This document shows positions 8,260 to 16,684 of a DNA stretch of 64,000 nucleotides, piece by piece (position 1 is the stretch's first letter; every line of letters begins with the position of its first letter). The stretch is from Pseudacidovorax intermedius (lineage in GTDB: Bacteria > Pseudomonadota > Gammaproteobacteria > Burkholderiales > Burkholderiaceae_C). The stretch lies in NCBI RefSeq assembly GCF_001476815.1, contig NZ_LDSL01000052.1, positions 1 to 64,000 of the forward strand, in the 5' to 3' direction. The translations under genes were made by a program, and so were the position numbers. The notes under the pieces were generated by a model that made no database searches, had not been told where the DNA came from, and saw only the letters and a program-made list of their open reading frames with translations.

Positions 8260-9756
8260 TCAGCGCGCGGCGTTGGCGGATTCTTGAAGGGCGGCCGTCT
8301 GCGCCGCCGGGGCCGGCTCGCCGGCCCAGCCCCCGCCCAGCGCGCGGGCGAGCGCGGCCTGGGTGTCGAGGGCGCGTGCGGCCAGGTCCACCGCCTGGCG
8401 GCGCTGGGCCAGCACGGCGGTTTCGGCCGTGAGCACGTTGAGGTAGTTGCCCAGGCCGGCCTGGTAGCGCTGCACGGCGATCTGGTAGGCGCCCTCGGCG
8501 GCCTCCTGCGCCGCCTGCTGCTCGCGCTGCTGCCGCCCGATGGAACGGCTGCTGGTCACCTGGTCGGCCACTTCGCGCACCGCGTCGAGCACGGCGGCGT
8601 TGTAGCTTTCGATGGCCGCGTCGTGGTCGGCAGCCTTGGCCCCCAGGTTGGCCCGCAGGCGACCGCCCTCGAAGATCGGCAGGTGCAGCGCCGGGCCCAC
8701 GCCCCACTGCAGGCTGCCGGACTTGAGCAGCCGGTCGAAGCCGATGGCCTGGGTGCCGGCGAAGGCCGTGAGGTTGATATTGGGATAGAACTGGGTGCGG
8801 GCATTGGCCTCGTCGCTGGCGGCGGCTTCCACGCGCCAGCGCGCGGCGACGACGTCGGGCCGGCGGGCCAGCAGGTCGGCCGGGATCTGCGCGGCCAGCG
8901 GCACCGGCCTGAGCGCCGCGAGCGCCGGCGGCGTCAGCTGCGCCGTCGCGTTCGGCACGCCGACCAGCGCGTCGAGCGCATGCCGGGCGTTGTCGATCTG
9001 CTCGCCCAGCGCCTCGATCTGCTGGCGCGCCTCGGGCAGGCCGCCTTCGCTCTGGCGCTGCTCCAGCTGCGTGTCGAGGCCGGCGGAGACGCGGTCGCGC
9101 ACCAGGCGCAGCGTCTCGTCGCGCTGGGCCAGGGTGCGGCGGGCCACGTCGCGCTGCGCCTCGAGGCGCGCCCACTGCACGTAGCTGCGCGCGACGTTGG
9201 TGGCCAGCAGGATGCGGGCGGCCTGCACGTCGGCCTCCGCCGCCCTGGCGGCGCCCACGGCGGCCTGGATGGCGCTGCGGTTGCGGCCGAAGAAATCGAG
9301 CTCCCAGCTGCCGTTGAGCTGCAGCGTGCCGTTTTCCTGCACGGTGCCACCCAAGGCGCCGTAGATGTAGTTCTCGCTGTAGCGCTGGCGCAGCAGCTGG
9401 GCGTCGCCGCTCAGTTGCGGCCGGCCGGCCGCCTCGGCACCGCCGGCCGCGGCCAGGGCGCGCGCGACGCGGGCCTGGGCCACCTGCAGGTTGGGGCTGC
9501 TGGCCAGGGCCTGGTCGACCAGCCGGTCGAGCTGCGCGTCGCCGAAGGCCTGCCACCAGCGCGCATCGACCTGGGCGAACTCGGGCGCCGGCCCCGGGGC
9601 GGCCGCCGGCACGCCGGCGGCGGTGGCGTCGCGCATGCGCGCATGGGAGGCGATGCCAGCCGTGTCGGCACAGCCAGCCGCCAGCAGTGCCACGACCAGG
9701 CCGGCAGCCCAGGCGGCCGGCCGGCGCACGCGGCGCTCGAAAGAACACACGGTCAT
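8260..9756 (-). CDS. Outer membrane efflux lipoprotein, RND/EmrAB-type (NodT family)
   Basis: TolC-like outer membrane channel of 498 aa. The N-terminus is a lipoprotein signal with lipobox LLAAGC, giving lipidated Cys29. Two OEP repeats follow; family landmarks are WWQAFGDAQLDRLVDQAL in the first half and RRPDVVAARWRVEAA, FYPNINLTAFAG and GNYLNVLTAE in the second. It completes the tripartite pump with EmrA and EmrB. The ATG at 9756 overlaps the marR stop as ATGA, so regulator and pump are translationally coupled, and the regulator probably represses its own operon. Confidence 0.92.
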   Translation of the reverse strand: MTVCSFERRVRRPAAWAAGLVVALLAAGCADTAGIASHARMRDATAAGVPAAAPGPAPEFAQVDARWWQAFGDAQLDRLVDQALASSPNLQVAQARVARALAAAGGAEAAGRPQLSGDAQLLRQRYSENYIYGALGGTVQENGTLQLNGSWELDFFGRNRSAIQAAVGAARAAEADVQAARILLATNVARSYVQWARLEAQRDVARRTLAQRDETLRLVRDRVSAGLDTQLEQRQSEGGLPEARQQIEALGEQIDNARHALDALVGVPNATAQLTPPALAALRPVPLAAQIPADLLARRPDVVAARWRVEAAASDEANARTQFYPNINLTAFAGTQAIGFDRLLKSGSLQWGVGPALHLPIFEGGRLRANLGAKAADHDAAIESYNAAVLDAVREVADQVTSSRSIGRQQREQQAAQEAAEGAYQIAVQRYQAGLGNYLNVLTAETAVLAQRRQAVDLAARALDTQAALARALGGGWAGEPAPAAQTAALQESANAAR

Positions 9757-10298
9757 CGGGAGACTCCTTGCCCGGCCGCGCGGCTGCACGCGGCCTGCTT
9801 TCTCTGGGCGTTTTCCAGGATTCGTTGCAGATAGCTCTTGAGCTGCTTCCATTCGGCTTCGGAGAAGCCGGCCAGCACCTCGTTGTGGATGCGGGACAGC
9901 ACGGCGGGCACCTTTTGCGCGGCGCTCATGCCCTCGGGCGTGAGTTCCAGGTTGACCACGCGGCGGTCTTCCTGCGAACGCACACGGCGCACCAGGTCCT
10001 TGGCCTCCAGCCGGTCGAGCAGGCGCGTCATCGCGCCGGTGTCGAGCTGGCACTCGCGCGCCAGTTCGGCCACGGTGCGCGCGCTGCTCGCGTGCAGCTT
10101 GTGCAGCGGCACCCACTGTGGATAGGTCGGGCCGCCGGGCTCCACCAGTTCGCCTTCCACCGCCTGCGACACGCAGGCCAGGATGCGCTTCATCGTGTAG
10201 CCGAGGCTTTCCTCGGCGGTGTAGGTTTCCGGCTTATAGAAGTCGGCAGGCGGCGGGCCGGACGATGTCCCGGCAGCGTTTGTCTCGGATTTGGACAT
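9753..10298 (-). CDS. MarR-family transcriptional regulator
   Basis: Winged-helix repressor of 181 aa, somewhat longer than classic MarR (about 144) because of an N-terminal extension of about 30 residues. The wing motif is complete: LDTGAMTRLLDRLEAKDLVRRVRSQEDRRVVNLELT near residues 85-120, including the DRR pair that contacts DNA. It is the first gene of the efflux operon. A perfect TATTTG-N6-CAAATA palindrome lies 10 bases upstream of its start, a likely binding site. MarR proteins generally release DNA on binding phenolic or lipophilic ligands that the linked pump expels, which fits this layout; the specific ligand is unknown. Confidence 0.9.
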   Translation of the reverse strand: MSKSETNAAGTSSGPPPADFYKPETYTAEESLGYTMKRILACVSQAVEGELVEPGGPTYPQWVPLHKLHASSARTVAELARECQLDTGAMTRLLDRLEAKDLVRRVRSQEDRRVVNLELTPEGMSAAQKVPAVLSRIHNEVLAGFSEAEWKQLKSYLQRILENAQRKQAACSRAAGQGVSR

Positions 10299-10308
10299 GG
10301 GCGAATAT

Positions 10309-10326
10309 TATTTGCCGCGACAAATA
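10309..10326. promoter_or_regulatory. Candidate MarR operator palindrome TATTTG-N6-CAAATA
   Basis: Perfect 6-base inverted repeat (10309-10314 and 10321-10326) with a 6-base spacer, extending by one further near-match on the outside. It is A+T-rich within otherwise G+C-rich DNA, 10 bases upstream of the marR start and 88 bases upstream of the divergent ABC exporter. The size and symmetry fit a MarR dimer. One site could control both directions. Confidence 0.65.
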
Positions 10327-10413
10327 CTGTCAAGGCTGAGTTTGGTCCGGCAATGGCTGGCTAGAATCCCCGCCGTTTTGCCGCGCCGCTTCGGCGCCGC
10401 CTCCTGCCTTCCC

Positions 10414-12180
10414 GTGAAGAACGCCAAAACCTCCCCCCGATCGCTTGCCGGCCTGGCCCCTTTTCTGAGGCCTTATCGGCTTCAGATCGCCCTGGCCGGG
10501 CTGTTCCTCGTCATGGCCGCGGTGACCACGCTGGTGTTCCCGGTGGCGCTGCGCCAGCTGATCGACGCCGGCCTCGCACCCAAGGCACCGGGCGACCAGG
10601 TCATGGCGCTGCGCTCGCATTTCGTCGCCCTCTTCGGCGTGGCCATCGCGCTCGGCCTCTTCTCCGCGGCGCGCTTCTACACCGTGAGCTGGCTGGGCGA
10701 GCGCATCACGGCCGACGTGCGCACCGCCGTCTATGCGCGCGTGTTGCGGCAAAGCCCCCAGTTCTTCGAGACCACCCAGACCGGCGAAGTGCTGTCGCGC
10801 CTGACCGGCGACACGACGCTGGTGCAGACGGTGGTCGGCTCCTCGCTCAGCATGGGCCTGCGCAATGCCGTGATGGGCGTGGGCGCCCTGGCCATGCTGG
10901 TGTGGACCAATCCCTGGCTGATGGCGCAGGTGCTGCTGGTCCTCGTCCTCGTGGTGCTGCCGGCCATGGCCTTCGGCCGGCGGGTCCGCCGCCTGTCGCG
11001 GGCCAGCCAGGACCGCGTGGCGGATGCGAGCGCGATCGCGGCCGAGGTGCTCAACGCCATCCCGGTGGTGCAGAGCTACACCGCCGAGCCGCGGGAGGCC
11101 CAGCGCTTTGCCACCTCCACCGAGGCCGCCTTCGACACCGCGGTGCGCCGCACCGGCGCGCGGGCCGTGCTGGTGGCCTTCATCATCATCGCCACCTCGG
11201 CCGCCCTGCTCTGGGGCCTGTATGCCGGCACGCAGGCCGTGCTGCGCGGCGAGATCAGCCCCGGCCACATGGGGCAGACGGTGGTGTACGTGGTCATCCT
11301 GGCCAGCGCGCTGGCCGTGCTGGGCGAGGTCTATGGCGATCTGCTGCGCGCCGCCGGGGCCACCGAGCGGTTGATGGAACTGCTCCACGCGCCGAGCACC
11401 ATCGCGTCCCCCGACACGCCGGTCGAGCCGCCGCCGGCCGCGGCCGGCGCCACGGTCGCGTTCGACCGGGTGGAATTCCACTATCCCTCGCGGCCGGGCA
11501 CGCCGGCGCTGCGCGACTTCAGCCTGGCCGTGGCGCCCGGCGAGACGGTCGCCCTCGTCGGTGAAAGCGGGGCCGGCAAGAGCACCGTCTTCCAGCTGCT
11601 GCTGCGCTTCTACGATCCGCAATCCGGCCTGCTCCGGCTCGACGGCCAGGCCTTGGGCCAGTTCTCGCTGGAGGCCCTGCGCGCCCGCATCGGCCTGGTG
11701 CCGCAGGAGGCGGTGATCTTCTCCACCAGCGCACTCGAGAACATCCGGTACGGCCGCCCCGATGCGACCGAGGACGAGGTGCGCCAGGCCGCGCGCCTGG
11801 CCCATGCCGACGGCTTCCTGAGTGCCTTGCCCGAGGGCTACCAGACCTTCCTCGGCGAGCGCGGCGTTCGCCTGTCGGGGGGGCAGAAGCAGCGCATCTC
11901 GATCGCGCGCGCCATCCTCAAGGCCCCGCCGCTACTGCTGCTCGACGAAGCCACCAGTGCGCTGGATGCGGAAAGCGAGCGGGTGGTGCAGGCCGCACTC
12001 GAATCGGCGATGCAGGGCCGTACCACGCTGGTCATCGCCCACCGCCTGGCCACGGTCCAGAAGGCCGACCGCATCGTCGTGCTGGACCATGGGGCCATCG
12101 TCGAGCAGGGCAGCCATGCCGAGCTGCTGGCGCGCGGCGGCATGTACGCCAGGCTGGCGGCGTTGCAGTTCACGGCCTGA
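10414..12180 (+). CDS. ABC exporter, fused permease and ATPase (MsbA-like)
   Basis: Half-transporter of 588 aa: an N-terminal six-helix exporter domain (about residues 20-310) and a C-terminal ATPase. ATPase motifs are Walker A GESGAGKST, Q-loop PQEAVIF, signature LSGGQKQR, Walker B LLLLDEATSALD and switch IAHR. It resembles the MsbA-related subgroup found in Proteobacteria rather than lipid A flippase MsbA itself. Start: I chose GTG at 10414, just before the basic segment KNAKTSPRSLAGLAPFLRPY that opens the domain; an upstream ATG at 10291 in frame would begin inside the marR gene and run through the operator, so is unlikely. No clear Shine-Dalgarno sequence precedes the GTG. Substrate unknown; divergence from the efflux operon suggests a related detoxification role. 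Confidence 0.85.
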   Translation: MKNAKTSPRSLAGLAPFLRPYRLQIALAGLFLVMAAVTTLVFPVALRQLIDAGLAPKAPGDQVMALRSHFVALFGVAIALGLFSAARFYTVSWLGERITADVRTAVYARVLRQSPQFFETTQTGEVLSRLTGDTTLVQTVVGSSLSMGLRNAVMGVGALAMLVWTNPWLMAQVLLVLVLVVLPAMAFGRRVRRLSRASQDRVADASAIAAEVLNAIPVVQSYTAEPREAQRFATSTEAAFDTAVRRTGARAVLVAFIIIATSAALLWGLYAGTQAVLRGEISPGHMGQTVVYVVILASALAVLGEVYGDLLRAAGATERLMELLHAPSTIASPDTPVEPPPAAAGATVAFDRVEFHYPSRPGTPALRDFSLAVAPGETVALVGESGAGKSTVFQLLLRFYDPQSGLLRLDGQALGQFSLEALRARIGLVPQEAVIFSTSALENIRYGRPDATEDEVRQAARLAHADGFLSALPEGYQTFLGERGVRLSGGQKQRISIARAILKAPPLLLLDEATSALDAESERVVQAALESAMQGRTTLVIAHRLATVQKADRIVVLDHGAIVEQGSHAELLARGGMYARLAALQFTA

Positions 12181-12218
12181 GGACGGGCGAACGGCCCTGC
12201 ATCCGTCGGCCCATGAAG

Positions 12219-12241
12219 AAGCCCGCCGAAGCGGGCTTTTC
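12219..12241 (+). terminator. Rho-independent terminator after the ABC exporter
   Basis: AAGCCCGC (12219-12226) pairs with GCGGGCTT (12231-12238) around a CGAA loop, followed by T-rich sequence. It lies 38 bases past the exporter stop and in the convergent gap before DUF1178, so it may also act weakly in the other direction. Confidence 0.8.
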
Positions 12242-12300
12242 AACAGCTGCCGACTACTGAACAGCGCACCGGCCCGCCGCCGTTGCGACGTTCCGCCTTG

Positions 12301-12756
12301 CTACTGCAGCGTTTCCTTGAGCGCCGCAGGCAGCGGCAGCGGCATCACGCCGATGCCCTCTTCCAGCAAGGCCATCGCTTCCTGGGGCGTCGCCTGGCCA
12401 CGAATGCCGCGCTCCTCGATCTCGCCGCTGTGCATGCGCCGGGCTTCCTGCGCGAAGCGCTCGCCGACGTCCTCGGTGCTGGCCAGCACCTGGCGCACCG
12501 CCTTCATCCAGCGGGCCTCGATGGACTCGGTCGTGGCCGGAACAGGCACCGGCGCCGCGGGCGCCGCCTCGGCCGGCTCTCGGCGGCCGGCGCCCAGGTT
12601 GAGGCGCGGCGCGCTCAGGCCCTTGGCGATGGCGGTGTCGCCGCACAGCGGGCATTCGATCTGGCCGCCGTCCCGCTGGCGTTCGAATTCCGCTTCGGAG
12701 CCGAACCAGCCCTCGAAGCCGTGGCCATGGGCGCAACGCAGATTGAGGACCTTCAT
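12301..12756 (-). CDS. DUF1178 family protein
   Basis: Small cytoplasmic protein of 151 aa of unknown function, widespread in Alpha- and Betaproteobacteria. The N-terminus holds the family's zinc-ribbon-like pattern: LRCAHGHGFEGWFGS followed by IECPLCGD (Cys8, Cys36, Cys39), then a Pro/Ala-rich linker and a helical C-terminal half with EARWMKAVRQVLASTEDVGE. Its start overlaps the Nudix gene stop by four bases. It belongs to the tail of genes running on from the nuo operon. No function is assigned. Confidence 0.88.
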   Translation of the reverse strand: MKVLNLRCAHGHGFEGWFGSEAEFERQRDGGQIECPLCGDTAIAKGLSAPRLNLGAGRREPAEAAPAAPVPVPATTESIEARWMKAVRQVLASTEDVGERFAQEARRMHSGEIEERGIRGQATPQEAMALLEEGIGVMPLPLPAALKETLQ

Positions 12757-13346
12757 GACGCGGGATTATCCGCAGACTGCCAATCCAGCGCCCAGTGGCC
12801 GGAAAGCACGTTCTGCATCCAGACCGTGCAGGCCAGCGTCTTGGCATCGGTGACGGTGCCGTCGCGGCACCAGCCCAGCAGCTCGTCCGGCGTGGCCGTG
12901 AACACGTCCAGGAACTCGCCCTGGTCGAGCTGGCGCTCGCCCGCCACGAGGCCGCGTGCGAAGTAGATGTGGATCACTTCGGTGGAATAGGCCACGGCCA
13001 GGTGCATTTCGCCCGCCCGGGCCCACTCGCGCGCGCGGTAGCCGGTTTCCTCCAGCAGCTCGCGCTGGCCGCAAAGCAGCGGGTCCTCGTCCGCGTCCAG
13101 CTTGCCGGCGGGAAACTCGACCATGACGCACGCCACCGGATAGCGGAACTGCCGCTCCAGCACCACGCGGCCATCGTCCAGCAAGGGAATCACCACCACG
13201 GCACCGGGGTGCACCACGTACTCGCGCGTCGCGGCACCGCCATCAGGCAGCGCGACCGTGTCGCGCAGTGCGCGCAGGAAGCGGCCCTGGAACAGCAGCT
13301 CCGAAGCGACCTTCTTTTCTTCCAGATGGGAGATGTCTGCAGTCAC
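12753..13346 (-). CDS. Nudix hydrolase, ADP-ribose pyrophosphatase type
   Basis: Cytoplasmic Mg-dependent hydrolase of 197 aa. The Nudix box is complete: Gly-x5-Glu-x7-REUxEExGU is read as GKLDADE then RELLEETGY, near residues 80-101. The upstream VEFPAGKLD and the length resemble NudF/YjhB-type ADP-sugar pyrophosphatases, which hydrolyse ADP-ribose to AMP and ribose 5-phosphate. It overlaps both neighbours by four bases (DUF2818 upstream, DUF1178 downstream), so the three are translationally coupled. NAD-derived ADP-ribose turnover beside complex I is suggestive but unproven. Confidence 0.88.
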   Translation of the reverse strand: MTADISHLEEKKVASELLFQGRFLRALRDTVALPDGGAATREYVVHPGAVVVIPLLDDGRVVLERQFRYPVACVMVEFPAGKLDADEDPLLCGQRELLEETGYRAREWARAGEMHLAVAYSTEVIHIYFARGLVAGERQLDQGEFLDVFTATPDELLGWCRDGTVTDAKTLACTVWMQNVLSGHWALDWQSADNPAS

Positions 13347-13663
13347 GAGTCAGTGCCCTTCTTTCGCTTGAGGAGGTAGCGCCAGACGAAGCCAGGGAAG
13401 GCCAGCACGACGAAGAAGGCGCCGGTCACGGCATAGAACTCCCAGCCCTGCGCCGCCACCATGCCCTGGCGTGCCTCGAAGAGACGTCCGACGCCCCCGG
13501 CGACCAGGTAGCACAGCAGCAGTTCGGCCAGACGCAAAGCGAGCGGCTTGAACGCCGTGCGCCAGGGCAGCACGGCGAGCAACCGCTCGTTGACGAAGGG
13601 CAGGTTGGCCAAGACCAGCGCGACACCCAGCACCACCCAGGCCGATGCGACGCCGCTGTCCAC
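13343..13663 (-). CDS. DUF2818 membrane protein linked to complex I
   Basis: Small membrane protein of 106 aa with about three hydrophobic segments (residues 8-25, 42-62 and 72-95) and a basic C-terminus ending KRKKGTDS. DUF2818 genes characteristically follow nuoN in Betaproteobacteria, as here, seven bases past the nuoN stop. The conserved position suggests a role in complex I assembly or stability, but no function is established to my knowledge. Confidence 0.85.
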   Translation of the reverse strand: MDSGVASAWVVLGVALVLANLPFVNERLLAVLPWRTAFKPLALRLAELLLCYLVAGGVGRLFEARQGMVAAQGWEFYAVTGAFFVVLAFPGFVWRYLLKRKKGTDS

Positions 13664-13670
13664 GCTGCGA

Positions 13671-15158
13671 TCAGTTGCCCAGCGTGGCCACGATGGCCTG
13701 GGCGCAGAGCGTCATCAGGCCGCCGGGCAGGATGCCGAGGATCAGGATCAGCGCGCCGTTGATCGACAGCACTGCGCGCACGTCGCGCGGCGCGGCCACG
13801 GTCGTCACGGTCAGCGGGGCGTCGAAGTACATCACCTTCACGACGCGCAGGTAGTAGAAGGCACCGATCAGCGACATCAGCACGGCGAACACCGCCAGGC
13901 CGATGTAGAAGCCCTGGCCCGAGGCCAGCAGCGCCTGCAGCACCGCCAGCTTGGCATAGAAGCCGACCAGCGGCGGAATGCCGGCCAGCGAGAACATGGC
14001 GATGGCCATCACGCCGGCATACAGCGGGCTGCGCTGGTTGAGGCCGGCGAGGTCGGAAATCTCCTCGCTCTCGAAGCCCTCCCGGGCCAGCAGCAGGATG
14101 ATGCCGAAGCTCGCCAGCGTGGTCAGCACATAGGTCACGATGTAGAACATCGAGGCGCTGTAGGCGTACTGGGCGTTGAGCGTGTTGCCGTCCACCACGC
14201 CGGCCACCAGGCCGAGCAGCACGAAACCCATCTGCGCGATGGTCGAGTAGGCCAGCATGCGCTTGAGGTTGGTCTGCGCCACGGCGGCCAGGTTGCCCAC
14301 CAGCAGCGACGCCACGGCCAGCACGGCCAGCATCTGCTGCCAGTCAAAGGCCAGCGGCAACATGCCTTCCACCAGCAGGCGGATGACGATGGCGAAGGCG
14401 GCCAGTTCGGGCGCGGCGCCGATCAGCAGCGTCACGGCCGTGGGGGCGCCGTGGTAGACGTCAGGCAGCCACATGTGGAACGGCGCGGCGCCCAGCTTGA
14501 ACGCCAGCCCGGCCACGATGAAAACGAGTCCGAAAACCAGCACCTGGTGGTTCACCTTGCTGCTGGCGATGCTCTTGAAGACCTCGTTGACGTCCAGCGA
14601 GCCGGTGGCGCCGTACATCATCGACATGCCGTAGAGCAGGAAGCCGCTGGCCATGGCGCCGAGCACGAAGTACTTCATGGCGGCTTCGCTGGCGGTGGCG
14701 TGGTCGCGGCGCAGGGCCACCAGGGCGTAGCTGGACAGCGTCAGCAGTTCCAGGCCCAGGTAGATCATCAGGAAGTTGCTGCCCGAGATCATCACGAACA
14801 TGCCCAGCAGCGAGAACAGGCTGAGCGTGAACATCTCGCCGCCGCGCAGCATCTGGCGGTCGGCCGCATAGGGACGGCCGTAAACCAGCGTGACCATCAG
14901 CGCCACGGCCGAGAAGCACTTGAGCCAGTTGCCCATGGGATCGCTGACCACCATGCCGCCGAAGCCGTGGAAGGTCTGGCCATTGGCCGCGTTCATGCCG
15001 GTGAGCAGGGCCGTGGCGGCCAGCGTCAGCAGCGTGAGCACATGGGTGGCGGTGCGGTGCGTGCTGCGGACCCGCAGGTCGAACAGCGTGATGACGCAGG
15101 CCATCACCAGCAGCAGGATCTCGGGGTAGATGGCCACCCAACTGAGTTTGTCGATCAT
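13671..15158 (-). CDS. nuoN: NADH-quinone oxidoreductase subunit N
   Basis: Antiporter-like proton-pumping subunit of respiratory complex I (495 aa, about 14 helices). Contains the Mrp-type core with the lysines and His expected of this family in [22 protein letters not shown] (near 162) and [16 protein letters not shown] (near 222), then [20 protein letters not shown] (near 290). Last nuo gene, 28 bases after nuoM. Confidence 0.97.
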   Translation of the reverse strand: MIDKLSWVAIYPEILLLVMACVITLFDLRVRSTHRTATHVLTLLTLAATALLTGMNAANGQTFHGFGGMVVSDPMGNWLKCFSAVALMVTLVYGRPYAADRQMLRGGEMFTLSLFSLLGMFVMISGSNFLMIYLGLELLTLSSYALVALRRDHATASEAAMKYFVLGAMASGFLLYGMSMMYGATGSLDVNEVFKSIASSKVNHQVLVFGLVFIVAGLAFKLGAAPFHMWLPDVYHGAPTAVTLLIGAAPELAAFAIVIRLLVEGMLPLAFDWQQMLAVLAVASLLVGNLAAVAQTNLKRMLAYSTIAQMGFVLLGLVAGVVDGNTLNAQYAYSASMFYIVTYVLTTLASFGIILLLAREGFESEEISDLAGLNQRSPLYAGVMAIAMFSLAGIPPLVGFYAKLAVLQALLASGQGFYIGLAVFAVLMSLIGAFYYLRVVKVMYFDAPLTVTTVAAPRDVRAVLSINGALILILGILPGGLMTLCAQAIVATLGN

Positions 15159-15186
15159 CTTGTTCTCTTGTCTGCGTGGACTCTGG

Positions 15187-16662
15187 TCAGGGCAGCTTGG
15201 AGGCGGCCACGTGGCGCAGCAGCTCGGCCACGGAAGCGTTCATCACGTCGGTGAAGGGCTTGGGGTCCAGGCCCATCCAGAGCACGGCCACGGCCAGCAC
15301 GGCGAGCATGAAGAACTCGCGGCCGTTGATGTCCGTCAGTTCCTTCACGTGGTCATTGCCGATGGGGCCCAGGTACACGCGCTTGTACATCCACAGGGTG
15401 TAGGCGGCGCCGAAGATCAGGGCGGTGGCGGCCATCAGGCCGATCCAGAAGTTGGCCTTCACAGCGCCCAGGATCACCATCCACTCGCCCACGAAGCCGG
15501 CGGTCGCGGGCAGGCCGCAGTTGGCCATGGCGAACAGCAGCGCGAAGGCCGAGAACTTGGGCATGACGTTGACCACGCCGCCGTAGTCGGCGATCTGGCG
15601 CGAATGCATGCGGTCGTACAGCACGCCGATGGACAGGAACATCGCACCCGACACGAAGCCGTGGGCGATCATCTGCACGATGCCGCCGGCCACACCGAGC
15701 GGGTTGAAGATGAAGAAGCCCAGCGTCACGAAGCCCATGTGGGCCACCGAAGAATAGGCCACCAGCTTCTTCATGTCGCGCTGGACCATCGCCACCAGGC
15801 CGACGTAGATCACGGCCACGATCGACAGCGCGATCATCAGCCAGGCCCACTCGCGGGCGGCGTCGGGGGCGATCGGCATGGAGAAGCGCAGGAAACCGTA
15901 GGCACCCAGCTTCAGCATGATGGCGGCCAGCACGGCGGAGCCGCCGGTGGGCGCCTCGACGTGCACGTCGGGCAGCCAGGTGTGCACCGGCCACATCGGC
16001 ACCTTGACGGCGAAGGCCGCGAAGAAGGCGAAGAAGATCAGCGTCTGCGCGGTGGCGCCCAGCGGGGTGCGGTGCCAGGTGGCGATGTCGAAGCTGCCGC
16101 CCGAGGCGCGGTACAGGTACACCAGCGCCACCAGCATCAGCAGCGAACCGAGCAGCGTGTACAGGAAGAACTTGAAGGCCGCGTAGATCCGGTTCGGGCC
16201 GCCCCAGATACCGATGATCAGGTACATCGGGATCAGCGTGGCCTCGAAGAACACGTAGAACAGCATGCCGTCGAGCGCGGCGAAGACGCCGATCATCAGG
16301 CCCGACAGAATCAGGAACGCGCCCATGTACTGGTTGACGCGCTCGGTGATCACCTCCCAGGCCGAGATCACGACGATCACGGTGATGAAGGCCGTGAGCA
16401 GCACGAACCACATCGACAGGCCATCGACACCCAGGTGGTAGTTGATGTTGAAGCGCTCGATCCAGGGCGCGCGCTCGACGAACTGCATCGCCGCGGTGCC
16501 GGTCTGGAAACGCGTGTACACCGGAATGGTGACGAGGAAGCTCCCCACCGACCCGACGAGTGCCGCCCAGCGCACGAAGCGCGCCTGGTCGTCCCGCCCG
16601 AACGCCAGCAGCAGGGCGCCGATCACGATCGGCAGCCAGATGGCAAGGCTCAGCAAACCCAT
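15187..16662 (-). CDS. nuoM: NADH-quinone oxidoreductase subunit M
   Basis: Proton-pumping membrane subunit of complex I (491 aa). It has the family's conserved Glu in [20 protein letters not shown] (near residue 70-90), [20 protein letters not shown] (near 222-242) with the loop Lys, and [21 protein letters not shown] (near 285). Lies between nuoL (22-base gap) and nuoN. Confidence 0.97.
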   Translation of the reverse strand: MGLLSLAIWLPIVIGALLLAFGRDDQARFVRWAALVGSVGSFLVTIPVYTRFQTGTAAMQFVERAPWIERFNINYHLGVDGLSMWFVLLTAFITVIVVISAWEVITERVNQYMGAFLILSGLMIGVFAALDGMLFYVFFEATLIPMYLIIGIWGGPNRIYAAFKFFLYTLLGSLLMLVALVYLYRASGGSFDIATWHRTPLGATAQTLIFFAFFAAFAVKVPMWPVHTWLPDVHVEAPTGGSAVLAAIMLKLGAYGFLRFSMPIAPDAAREWAWLMIALSIVAVIYVGLVAMVQRDMKKLVAYSSVAHMGFVTLGFFIFNPLGVAGGIVQMIAHGFVSGAMFLSIGVLYDRMHSRQIADYGGVVNVMPKFSAFALLFAMANCGLPATAGFVGEWMVILGAVKANFWIGLMAATALIFGAAYTLWMYKRVYLGPIGNDHVKELTDINGREFFMLAVLAVAVLWMGLDPKPFTDVMNASVAELLRHVAASKLP

Positions 16663-16684
16663 TTTTCTTGTTCTCCAGCCCGCG

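Noticed and set aside
4529-8287. A 1252-codon open frame on the plus strand
   Set aside because: It lies antisense to emrB, emrA and livG; translation is His/Arg/Ala-rich low complexity, the usual shadow of high-GC genes. The minus-strand proteins have all their motifs.
10291-10413. ATG at 10291 as the ABC exporter start
   Set aside because: It lies inside marR's start on the other strand and ahead of the operator; the extra 41 residues do not resemble exporter N-termini.
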